Shown here: piece after piece, positions 9,516 to 18,972 of the stretch | How positions within the stretch are numbered: position 1 is the stretch's first letter | Layout: the number at the start of each line of letters is the position of its first letter | From: Aspidiotus rigidus | Taxonomy: Eukaryota > Arthropoda > Insecta > Hemiptera > Diaspididae | DNA length: 64,000 nt | Direction: 5' to 3' | Assembly (NCBI GenBank): GCA_035079385.1 | Contig: JAVHKY010000043.1 | Span: 62,001-126,000 of the forward strand | Made by a program: the position numbers and the translations under genes | Notes under the pieces: model-generated | Database searches by the model: none | What the model was told of the DNA's origin: nothing | The model's input: only the letters and a program-made list of their open reading frames with translations

Positions 9516-11010
9516 TCAATAGATTAGATCAAAGTCAAAATCAGAGAAAAACATAGTTATGTCGCCCAATTCCTTGTCTGGACAAACCTTCATGTTGAAA
9601 TTTTCCAGGGGCTTATGATCGGTAAAGACCCTGAAGTGTTTCCCAAGTAACCAGTAGTTCCAATGCTTCAAAGCCTCCTTTACAGCTAAACATTCAAGGA
9701 ATACAGCTTTCTTTTTTTTTTTTTGAGACATTGTTAACTTCTTTGAGAAATATGCCACAGGTTTCTTGTGGGCGTCTTCCTGCACCTGTTTTAGGACTGC
9801 CCCAAGTCCCTGTATACTGGCATTGGTATATATGTTTGTATCTTTATCTCTGTCAAAGACAGCCAATATAGGCTCTAAAATAAGATTGGATTTTACTAGA
9901 TCAAACAATTCTTGGCACTGCTGTGTCCAAGTGAAGGGTACATCCTTATGAAGGTTTTGATGGAGTGGTTCAAGCAGTTGGGAATAGTTAGGTATGTAGC
10001 GGTGGTAGAAATTCACCTTGCCTAGGAATTGACTGATATTTGTTTTTGATTTAGGTGTTGGAAACTCGCGAATTGCGATTACGTTATCAGTAAGCGGGGA
10101 TACTTTCTTTTTTTCTAATATATGACCTAAATACTTAACCTCATTCTTTGCAAATTTGCATTTTACAAATTTTAGCCGAAAATTTTCGGTAGCTATGGCT
10201 GTTAGTACCGCACGTAAATGGTGAAGGTATTCCTCAAATGATTTTGAAAATATTAGTATGTCGTCACAATAATTGACGCAGAAAGTGGAAAGGTTATATT
10301 TACGTATGATACCGCTGAGAATACGTTGAAATAGCGGTGAGGCTGTTTTTATGCCAAATGTAAGAACTTTCCACTGATAGTGTCCCTGTTGCGTACAGAA
10401 ACCGGTTTTATACCTATCCTTGCAGTGAACAGGTATAGACCAGAATGCAGAGTTCACGTCTATTGCGGTGAACCACTCACAATTGCTGGTTTGTAGTACA
10501 GTGTCGTCAATATGCGGGAACGGAAAAAACTCATACAATAAATTTATTCAGTTCGCGAAAGTCGACACACATTCTGTTTTTTCTATTTTCTGATTTCCTG
10601 TGGGCCATAGTCACTGAGACAGCGAAGGGAGAGGAGGAATTCTCAATAAGACCTGCCTGTAATAACCCGGCTAACTGTGATTCTATTTCCTTCAAGTTGT
10701 CAAATGAATAGCGATAGGGCTTTTGGGCGATATATTTATTCTCAGTGAGGGTAATGTGAGCTTGTTGCCTGTTAAAAGTACTGATATTGTATTTGTCTTT
10801 TGCAAATAAATATTTGAACTCACCTATTGAAGAGTGAATTTTATGTTTTTTTTTTTTGTCTAAATGGCGAGTATCAGCGTTAAACTTTTCAACGGGCATA
10901 TATTTGTTCCAATTCAATTGGATGGAATCAGTGACTGAATCTGACATAATATTGCCCCTTGAAAAATCTTTGCAGGACTGTGAAACTTCAATATTGTGGT
11001 CTTGGCACAA
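9516..11010 (-). pseudogene. Reverse transcriptase and RNase H of pol, broken
   Basis: The upstream frame (10531-11010) holds the N-terminal fingers of the RT with CVDFRELNKF. After a break, the main frame (9516-10538, 340 codons) carries FTAIDVNSAFWSIPV with the first catalytic Asp, LTFGIKTAS, and YCDDILIFSKS, a normal Y-x-D-D centre with Cys as x. LGHILEKKKVSPL and FLGKVNFYHRYIPNY follow. The RNase H part reads IYTNASIQGLGAVLKQ: the catalytic Asp of the usual TDAS is Asn here. ECLAVKEAL and FTDHKPL supply the other expected acidic residues. A lysine run (SQKKKKKAV) sits on a ten-T tract on the + strand. Confidence 0.92.
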
Positions 11011-11176
11011 TTGAAATTTTTTTAGTAAATCAAGACCTAAAATTACCTTCTTGTTTGAATTTTTAACAACAAAAAACCATACATCATATTTTAAATTAAA
11101 AAATGTTGAGTGGTATTTTTACTAAACCACATATTTCAAGCTCTCCACCCATTGTACTGCACAATTGCATTTCGGA

Positions 11177-11325
11177 TTTGTCAAAAGTCCGAAGTAGGTA
11201 CGATATTATTTAATTTTTTTAGCAATCTAAATGGCATAAGCGAGATATTTGCAACAGGGTCATAGAGCGCGGGAAGCGGGAGGTCAAATGCAAGTACAGT
11301 AATGTTGATGAGTGGAGACAGTCTT
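11177..11325 (-). pseudogene. Aspartic-protease-like segment
   Basis: Between gag and RT, one minus-strand frame reads PALYDPVANISLMPFRLL. Position and context match the retroelement protease, where D-S/T-G-A normally holds the catalytic Asp. Here the triad reads D-P-V-A, so activity would be doubtful even without the stops on either side. Confidence 0.5.
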
Positions 11326-12332
11326 TTAGTTTTTTGGGTCAGGTATATTATCATTCAGGATTTCCTCTAGCTTAACATTATTTGCAATTTTAATGGGTCG
11401 GCTTGCGCTTTCAATACGCTTGTTTTTATTTTCAAGGTTAAAACCACACTCAGCGTCTATATGATTATGAAAAACTCGACCTTTCTTTTTACAGTCAGAA
11501 CACAATTTTTCAGGTTTTGCAGAGGAGTTAGGTGGGGATGAACTCGGCAAACTTTTCGAGTTATTTGGGCGAGAGTAAGGTGTTGCCATATACTCAAGAG
11601 CCTGTAATTTGGCAATAAAATCGGATTGAGATTCTACTTCACATTTTTCAATCCTATTTTGCACCCTACCTGGTAGTCCTATAACGGCTAGATTAATACG
11701 CGAAATTTTGGTAAGAGACAAATTGACTTCTAATAGTAAACAAAATTTTTTTAACGCATAATTGGTTAACAAACCCTTTATATAACTGTATTTAAACGCG
11801 GTTAAGACTGTCGACTAACCTTCTGGGGAGTAGTCTTCAATGAAGTGCGTTTTCTAAGTATCCCAAGGGCTGTTAAACCAATCATCTTGATCTGTATCTG
11901 AAACCAATCGTTCACGGTGGTGCCATCAATAAACAGTCGCAGGAGCTCAACATATTGTCCTGGGAGAGCTTTTGTGCTGGCGCATTTGGATTCAAATAGG
12001 GTCATCCATGAAGATACATCCTGTGATTTTCCTGTGAATTGTTCCAGTACCATGTCCTTTGCGAGGGTGCGTGATGCAGCTGGTTTCGCTTCGGGCTGGG
12101 GAGGTGGGGCTATGGTTGGCATAGCTGTATTGACCAACTCTTTGAGGTAGATATCCTTGAAGCACGGATTGCCCTCGGAATCAAAGTATTTTTCTGCAAC
12201 TTCCTCCTTCAGGGTAACGACAAGATTACGGTAATGACCTCTTTGTTTGAGCTGGGCTAAACCTTTCGCAATAATTGGCAAAGAGGTTAAATCTGGGTGA
12301 ACGGTAATTGGTTGGTAGTCCGGCGAAAACAC
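11326..12332 (-). pseudogene. gag of the Ty3/gypsy element, split in two frames
   Basis: The first frame (11802-12332, 176 codons) has a capsid-like stretch, VLEQFTGKSQDVSSWMTLFE, and ends at a stop shortly after LRLFIDGTTVNDWF. The second frame (11326-11772, 148 codons) continues with KLCSDCKKKGR, then a His and a Cys spaced roughly like a zinc knuckle (C-x2-C...H-x4-C). Gag packages the element RNA. The two frames are offset, so a frameshift lies near 11780-11810. The open frame also extends upstream of 12332 toward the LTR without a convincing Met. Confidence 0.75.
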
Positions 12333-12495
12333 GTAGATAGTAGACTCATCCGTTTTTTGCAGTCTTGTTACAACGCAAACAGAAGACTGATGCGAACAGA
12401 AGACTTTGGATCAGATACTGAAGCGATAACGGCAATTGAGAACTTCACCTTCATCATTAAGATTCAGGAGGGAACAGTAACAGAATATTTCGATT

Positions 12496-12809
12496 TATAA
12501 GATTTAATCAATAAATCTTAGTGGACATCAACGCCACAACGAAATACAACAGTTAATCGATGTTTATTAAAAAGGTTCGAAATAACATGACCATTACAAA
12601 TATCACAACCGACGAGTACATTTTAACAAGTACATTTTAACGCCTACATTTCAACGCTTGAAAGAAACAACTGATAAAAACCAAACGTTCTTTGTTTGGT
12701 GGTAGGAGACTAACTTAGTTATTATCATAATACACATGGCGGGTGCGATAGGACCGAGTCGTGAAGTGATACGCAGATGTATCAAAAATTGTAGGAATGC
12801 AATTTTACA
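12496..12809 (-). repeat. 5' LTR
   Basis: About 314 bp, homologous to the shorter LTR at 7948-8149. It starts TGTAAAATTGC on the element strand. It retains the segment missing from the 3' LTR and also has a short internal near-duplication (GTACATTTTAAC twice at 12616-12640). I could not identify a primer-binding site confidently. Confidence 0.85.
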
Positions 12810-12813
12810 TGTA

Positions 12814-13380
12814 TAACCAATTGCTATCTCTTCACATGATTCAACATGAAGAAGGAGAGTTCAGGGACGGTTGAATGAGCTTTTGGGACATATCCAAGTG
12901 ACAGAGACAGCATTTTTTCCAGTTAATTCTCACCGATGAATCAATGAACGCAACTTTCAAGCGTTTAGTTCCGTGCATAACGATGTAGGTACCTACTCGA
13001 GGAAAATCCAGTACTGAAAAAAGTATGATGATTTTTTTTTTTCTGCTTAGGTACATAAACTATCGTTCATTGATAGCTATGATAAAGGGCAGTGAAAACC
13101 TACTTTCAAAAATAACAAAATTATTTCAAATATACAAGAATCTTGCGCATAAAAACAAAGAAAATAGGTCTGATAACAACAGAACAAAGATCGGTCAAAC
13201 CAAATTTTACTCTCATCCAACAACTAACATGAATTATTCTTTTTTGTAACCAAAATCATATTTTGTCAAGTTTTATGCTCACCTGAAATTTATGTAGTTA
13301 CACAAATTTTATCGTTGAAAAATACAGTTCGTTGATATACTCGTAAACTATAAAGCCTACTCGCTCACCATTTTCATTTT
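12814..13380. other. No recognised gene between two retroelements
   Basis: AT-rich sequence with short open frames lacking recognisable domains. Confidence 0.5.
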
Positions 13381-13394
13381 ATACTCTGAATCAT

Positions 13395-13426
13395 TTTTAT
13401 TATTATTATTATTTATTATTATTATT
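13395..13426 (-). repeat. 3' simple-repeat tail of the LINE
   Basis: On the element strand this is a run of AAT-type trinucleotides. It ends directly at the target duplication, as expected for a LINE that terminates in a short microsatellite instead of poly(A). Confidence 0.8.
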
Positions 13427-13452
13427 ACAACTCTGATTAGGTAAGCTGTTGC

Positions 13453-16400
13453 CTAATCTGCCCATTTCTGGGCATGAGCCTTCGTCACCCTTTTCCACCT
13501 TTTTCTATTTTGTGACACACTTGTCCATTGGGGACCAGTCGTTTTTAAGATTTCGTCCACCCATCTGGTTGGTGGTCTTCCTTTTTTTCTCCTATTTTCT
13601 AGGGGGATCCATGTTGTCGCTAGGTAGTTCCATTTTTGATTGTTGCCTCTAGCCATATGCCCCGCGTACTTCATTTTTAATTTTTTACAGGTATATCCTA
13701 TGTCTTTTGATAGGGTTCTTTCTTTTATTTCAGATATTTTAATTTTGTCTTTGAGTTTGATCTGTAGAATTTTTCTTAGCATGGCATATTGTGTTCTTTT
13801 TAGTCTGGACGTTTGTTCATTGGTTACTGACCAAGTTTGGGCCCTGTAATTCAGTACCGGCATAATGTTGCTTTCTAATATTTTTACTTTGGTATTAATG
13901 TTGATATTTCCGCACATGATTTCTTTGAGACCCCAAAATGCTCTCCATGCGTTTGTCACTCTTGCTCTTATTTCTTTTTGCATTCGGCTTTCAAATGATA
14001 GGATTCTCCCCAAGTACTTATACTCTGTTACTACCCCAACTGGTGTGTCTCCTATTAGCACAGTTTCTACTTCTTGACTGTTTGACATTATTTTTGTTTT
14101 AGTCATGTTCATGGTTAACCCCACCTTTTCGCATTCTAATTTTAACTCGTTCGCCATTTCTCTGATTTCCTTCAAGTTTGTTCCTATTAGCACTATATCG
14201 TCTGCAAATCTTAAGTTATTTATATATTCTCCATTTATTTTGAGACCTTTCCCCTCCCACTTTAGGTTTCTAAAGACCGATTCTAGAACTGCATTGAAGA
14301 TGTCCGCTGATAAAGGGTCGCCCTGTTTGACTCCTTTTCCTATACTAAATTCCACTCCTTTTTTGTCTAGCTTTATATATGTTTTTGATATTCTGTAGGC
14401 ATTATGAATTACTTCTATGTATCCTCTATGAACGCCCTGGCTGGCAAGCGTTTCCCATGCACTATTATGAGATATCGAGTCAAATGCTTTATTGAAGTCT
14501 ATAAACATAAGGTGTACTTCCATGTTATGTTCGTTTGTTTTTTCTATAATTTGATCTAGGGTGAGTATGTGGTCTACTGTCGAGAATATTTTCCTGAAGC
14601 CCGCTTGGTCTCTTGTTTGTTGCAAGTCTAGTATGTTGTATATCCTATTCTTAATGACTTTCATATAGATCTTGTACAGAAGTGAGGATAGACTTATAGG
14701 ACGGTAGTTGTTTATATCTGTTCTGTCTCATTTTTTAAATAGAATTATCATTTCCGAAGTACACCATTGCTTTAGGATTGATGCTTCCCGAAAGGGCTGT
14801 GTTTAGTACATTTGTGAGCGGATTTACAATTATATCAGTAAGTATCTTTATTGTTGTTATATCAAAGTCTCCTGAGCACGTCATCTTGTCGGGTTTTAGA
14901 TTCTTTATTGCTTTTTTGACCTCACTTATCATCAGTTTTGGGACTTTATCCTCATTTGTTACGAGTTTTTTCCATTTTTCAATCTCATATGTTTCGCTTT
15001 TTACTCTTTTTTCGCTGTAACTTATAGATTCTTATAGAATTTTGTCACTACTTCAATTATTTCGTCGCGACAGTGGGTCAGGGAGCCATCCTCTCTCTTT
15101 ATTTTTGGTAGGATATACCTTTGTTGGTTTATCGCTTTTCGTACTTTCTTGGTAGACATACTTTCTTTTAATATACTTACAGTTATTTCCCTGTCGTATT
15201 CCTTTATATCTTGTCTTATTTGTTTTCTTATTAGTTTGTTCAACTCTACCATTTCAATTTTCTTCGCTATTGAGTTGCATGTTCTGATTCTCATCTTTGC
15301 TCTCCTCTCTATCAAGTCCTTTGTTTCCTTACTCAGTTTGTCATCCGTTTTGATATTATTTTTATTTGATCCTATTTGTTTGAGTACTGACTTTAGGGCT
15401 CCCTCTAACTTATTGTACATTTCTTGTACGTTCTTGCCATTCATATCTCCTTTACTCATTTCACTTTCAAATATGACTTTTGCCTCCATTATTTTGTGTG
15501 CTGGTATTATATACTTTACCTGGTTCTGGGCATCCTTTTTACAGTGGTTTTTATATCTTGCTCTCTTAGGTATTTTTATTAGGCACCTTCCTATACGATG
15601 GTCTGAGGAGAATACGAATGTGGATAGGATGTCTATATTTTTAACAATTCTTAGGTCGTTTATCAAGAAGTGGTCTATCTCGTTTCGGGTTCGACTATCT
15701 GGGGAACGCCATGTCCATTTTCTTTTTGGTTTTTTCTTGAAAAATGATGCAGTTAGTTTGAGGTTATATTCTTCCATAAGATTAATCAATTTTTCTCCAT
15801 TTTTATTGGTAGAACCTAGTGTAAATTTACCTATGCTTTTGGTTGCCCCACTGTTGTTTCCCACTTTTGCGTTCATATCACCCATCAAAATTGTATAATA
15901 TTCCTTCTCTGTTTCGTAGGTTTTAGCCAATAAGGTATAGCATTTTTCTGTTTCCTCTTCCTGTTCTAATGTGGGTGCATATACCTGTATTATTGCTAGG
16001 TTAGTTTTATTATCTATTTTCAGTCTTAGTACTGCTATTCTCTCTGAAATACCTTTTATTTCTTTATTCTTTTCGATATTTGTGCTTTGATATAGAAGCC
16101 TACCCCTCTATATCCTGCAGTATTACCATAGAAGTAAAAGATATTATTATTTACCCTCTTGACAAATCCTTCACCATTTCTTTTTATTTCCGATAAGCCT
16201 ATTATGTCGTAGTTGACATTTTTTAAAGCATTTTCTAATTCGTACAAGCGTTCCTCATTTGCAAGCCCTTGACAGTTTAAGTACATAATTTTCAGTTCAG
16301 TATTTACGTCTATGTGGTTCTTTTGTGTGGGGGGGAAGGTTCTCACACGACTTCTTAAGGTGGAAAATTGTGACGGGTTAAAGCGGACTAAGCGCCCCAT
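13453..16400 (-). pseudogene. LINE ORF2: APE endonuclease plus reverse transcriptase, frameshifted
   Basis: Endonuclease motifs appear in order: LNCQGL (Asn), GLSEIKRNG (Glu), YRGVGFYI, ERIAVLRL, GDMNAKVG (Asp-x-Asn), WRSPDSRTRNEIDHF and SSDHR. The frame shifts at about 16070 and is interrupted again near 15020, 14797 and 14730 before the long RT frame (13453-14664, 403 codons). The RT shows LMFIDFNKAFDSISHN, GVKQGDPLSADIFN and FADDIVLIG, the catalytic centre. The end carries GHMARGNNQKWNYLATTWIP and GRPPTRWVDEI, a C-terminal block common in these LINEs. The protein nicks target DNA and copies the element RNA into it. The catalytic residues named are intact, so decay is mainly by frameshift. 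Confidence 0.9.
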
Positions 16401-16577
16401 GGTGCCCGCATTCCGGATTGGGGCCTTTTCTTCGTCAATTAAGTTGCTAACACTATCATTTATAAATTCTTTCTCTTTTCTATTATAGCTAACAATATTT
16501 TTATGACTATTATTTATATTTACTATGTTAATTTTAGAGGAGTTTGGCGTAGGCGACGGCTTACCTTTACATGTTTG

Positions 16578-17436
16578 TTAGTATTCTCTAGATCTATAGC
16601 GATATGATGGTCCACGGTTTTCGCGGATCGGATATCTGTCGAAGAACTTATCCAGGTTTTGCTGCTTTTTCTTATTGAACTTGGCTTTAGGTTGTTCTGT
16701 TCGCCTTTGGTTGTCGCGTGGATCGTGGTTGATGTTGAGCGGTTGATCCTGGTGCGATGTTTCTGGTTGGCTGCTCGTAGTTGGTTCACTGCTCCCCTTC
16801 TTCGTATCGTGATCTCTTCTTACGATTTCCTCCAGGGTTTCTTCGTTGGTCAGCGTTAGCGCTCTGCTATCTTCCGTTATTCGTATTCTTACTTCGCCGT
16901 CGATTGTCACCCATACGTATTTTATTAGTCCATTATTGTTACGAAGCTCGATTGCTCTCATTTTCAATATCTGCAACTCGGGCAGTTTAAATATATATAT
17001 CTTTCAGTCTTAATTCCTTCGATTTTTTGATAAGTTCCCTTTTCTTGAATCTATTGTTTAGTCTCACTATGACCGGTGGTGGGCGGGTGTTGTCGTTTGT
17101 TGGTAATCGATGTATATCGCAGTAATCGTAAGGGTTCATTTTCACTCCCAGTTTATCGGCTATTTTATTCGTGTTTTCAATTAAGCTTTCTTCGGATTCG
17201 TTCTCTGTTTCATCTATTCCACTGATAATAATGTTATCCTTTCTGGTGTACTTCTCCAGATTAGACAGTTTCTGCTTGAGTTCGATGTTTTCTCTTTGCA
17301 AATGAACCAGTTCTGACTCGAATTCTTCATTCTTTCGACGTATTTCCTTTCTTGTTTTGTCCAGTTCTTCCGAAATTTTTTTCAAGCCTGAATCGTGAAG
17401 TTGTTTGAACTTCTCGAAAAGCTCGTCGTTATTCAT
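16578..17436 (-). pseudogene. LINE ORF1: coiled-coil RNA-binding-type protein, one frameshift
   Basis: The first 149 codons (16987-17436) start at a good Met and form a Lys/Glu-rich heptad coiled coil (about residues 10-60). NLEKYTRKDNIIISGIDE, the start of an RRM-like fold seen in LINE ORF1 proteins, follows, and later VIVRLNNRFKKRELIKK. The frame stops at KDIYI inside an alternating TA tract (about 16989-16999). The adjacent frame (16578-16976) continues with LRNNNGLIKYVWVTIDGEVR, the usual ORF1 C-terminal domain, and ends in a basic, Gln-rich tail. The likely cause is loss or gain of a base in the TA tract. Confidence 0.8.
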
Positions 17437-17692
17437 CTCGTTATAATACCTAGTTGTTTTACGCGGTTGACACTACACGGTTTTATATTAGATTTTTTTT
17501 TTTTTTTTTTTAATTATAAAAGGGTTGCTATTTGCAATCTAGATATGTTACGCTAGACCGAACGGTATTACCGAATTAAGCACGAAAAAACACGCCTAAC
17601 TATTTCTCACAGTATAGGTATCCGCAGTTGAACGCGGTGTATACGTCTTCGCACTACACGTTATCTATCCAAACTCCCATACTCTGAATCAT

Positions 17693-18358
17693 ACACCTTG
17701 AAAATCACTTTGTCATTTCTTGAATTTTCTTCTTCATGATGGGCCCCATCGATTGCCATACATATAATTCTCTCAGTAGTACCTATTTCATAGTGCATAA
17801 ATATTATATTTTTCTAAATTTTTGTGTAATAGGCTAATAATAAAAGAAACAGTAAATTGGGTTAAAAAAGTAAAAAAAAAAAAAAAATAGTAACACTCGT
17901 AGTGTAACAATATTGCATATCCGTGCGTGATGTTCTGCACTGATTGATTCATGCCACTGCACTGTAAACAGATAAACACAGTACTAAACCTCTACATTTT
18001 TGGACTCATTCACGTTTGTAACGATGCAACAGGTACTCGTACGGATAAAATGTAGGTATATGGAATATTGTTTGTGTAAAATTGAATGAGAAAACTTTTT
18101 GTACTAAGGTATTTTCTTCATATTGTTGATATTTATCGAGATATAGACGAAAAACGGAAAAAAATGGCCGTCATTTTGATCCCTAAGGGGGGGATCGGGA
18201 GGCACCCCTTCTAAAAATGTTCGTAAGAGTCATACCTATCACAATACCAAAGGAATCCTTTTCTGCACTAATTACAGTATTCAGCTACTTTTTGTCATTA
18301 ACTGCTATGACTATCAATGAATTGAATCGATTCGTACCTGCAAGTTACGGCCCGACAT
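17693..18358. other. No recognised gene
   Basis: AT-rich sequence with an A-run near 17875. A G-rich patch lies at about 18181-18205. No coding or repeat structure was identified. Confidence 0.45.
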
Positions 18359-18359
18359 A

Positions 18360-18576
18360 TTGAGAACGACAAATACCACAATGAGTAAATGAACGAAAAC
18401 CGACAAATACTACAAAGAGTAAATGTACGAAGAGAAATTGCAAAAAGCCGCAGAAATAAAACAAACAAAGTACCGGCTTTTTGCAATTTTTTTTGCAATT
18501 TCTCTTCTTACATTTACTCTTTGTAGTATTTGTCGGTTTTTGTTCATTTACTCATTATGGTATTTGTCGTTCTCAA
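18360..18576. repeat. Near-perfect foldback (hairpin) element
   Basis: The left arm (18360-18452) and right arm (about 18475-18576) are reverse complements over roughly 95 bp with few differences. They begin TTGAGAACGACAAATACC and end in its complement, with a centre of about 25-30 bp. Each arm contains an imperfect internal direct repeat (ACAAATAC...GAGTAAATG twice). The 12-mer ACTATCAATGAA occurs at about 18310 and at 18576, on either side, and could be a footprint of insertion. No coding capacity. Confidence 0.85.
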
Positions 18577-18587
18577 CTATCAATGAA

Positions 18588-18972
18588 GTTAAACGAGGAC
18601 ATACAGGGAACCTGTTTTATGAGTCAAATGGGATTTGGTCTTGAAAATTCAATGAAGCCTAGACCTAGATAAAGCTAGTATAAAGAAGGCCTAGACCTAC
18701 TATGAGCCCAGTATAATATAGTTTGAGAGTCTAAATTGTTCTCGACTCTCGAGCTATGTACAATAGGAGGGGGACTTGAAGAAAATTCCGACCTCTGAGC
18801 TATATATGACAGGAGGGTGACTTGGAGAAATGTTGACTCTTGAGCTGTATATGATAGGAGGAGGACTTAGAAATACGAAGGGGTTTGGGAGTCAACATTT
18901 TTCCAAGTTTTTTGTTGGACGGCGCACGGCAAAATTTTCAAAAAGCCCCCCCATCGAACAGGTTTCCTGTTA
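18588..18972 (+). mobile_element. Dispersed AACAGG-ended repeat, copy 1
   Basis: One end reads GTTAAACGAGGACATACAGG followed by GAACCTGTT; the other reads AACAGGTTTCCTGTTAA. Each end therefore contains a short palindrome (ACAGG...CCTGT around 3 nt). The interior has about three units of roughly 45 bp built on GAGCTATATATGACAGGAGG and GACTTGGAAAAA. Other copies lie at 42.15, 49.81, 51.97 and 59.1 kb. It has no ORF, so it would be non-autonomous. The class is unclear. Confidence 0.75.

Larger units (their letters stand above)
7944..12813 (-). mobile_element. Ty3/gypsy-type LTR retrotransposon with both LTRs, degenerate
   Basis: Order on the minus strand: 5' LTR (12496-12809), gag, protease, reverse transcriptase, RNase H, integrase, polypurine tract, 3' LTR (7948-8149). 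TGTA is found on both flanks (7944-7947 and 12810-12813), consistent with the 4-bp duplication typical of this superfamily; the alignment would also allow 5 bp. Every ORF is split by frameshifts or stops, so the copy is inactive. The LTRs differ by large deletions, suggesting an old insertion. No env-like frame was seen between integrase and the 3' LTR. Confidence 0.9.
13381..17692 (-). mobile_element. Full-length non-LTR retrotransposon with 14-bp target-site duplication
   Basis: ATACTCTGAATCAT occurs at 13381-13394 and again at 17679-17692, flanking an insert of 4284 bp. On the minus strand the order is a 5' untranslated region of about 240 bp, ORF1 (coiled coil and C-terminal domain), ORF2 (APE-type endonuclease and reverse transcriptase), and an (AAT)n tail next to the target duplication. 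The RT and the overall set-up resemble RTE/BovB-like or related apurinic-endonuclease LINEs of arthropods, though a coiled-coil ORF1 is more usual in other clades. Both ORFs have frameshifts or stops, so the copy is inactive, but its ends are complete. Confidence 0.93.

Noticed and set aside
15149..15898. 249-codon hydrophobic + strand frame
   Set aside because: Antisense shadow of the LINE endonuclease frame, which has clear motifs.
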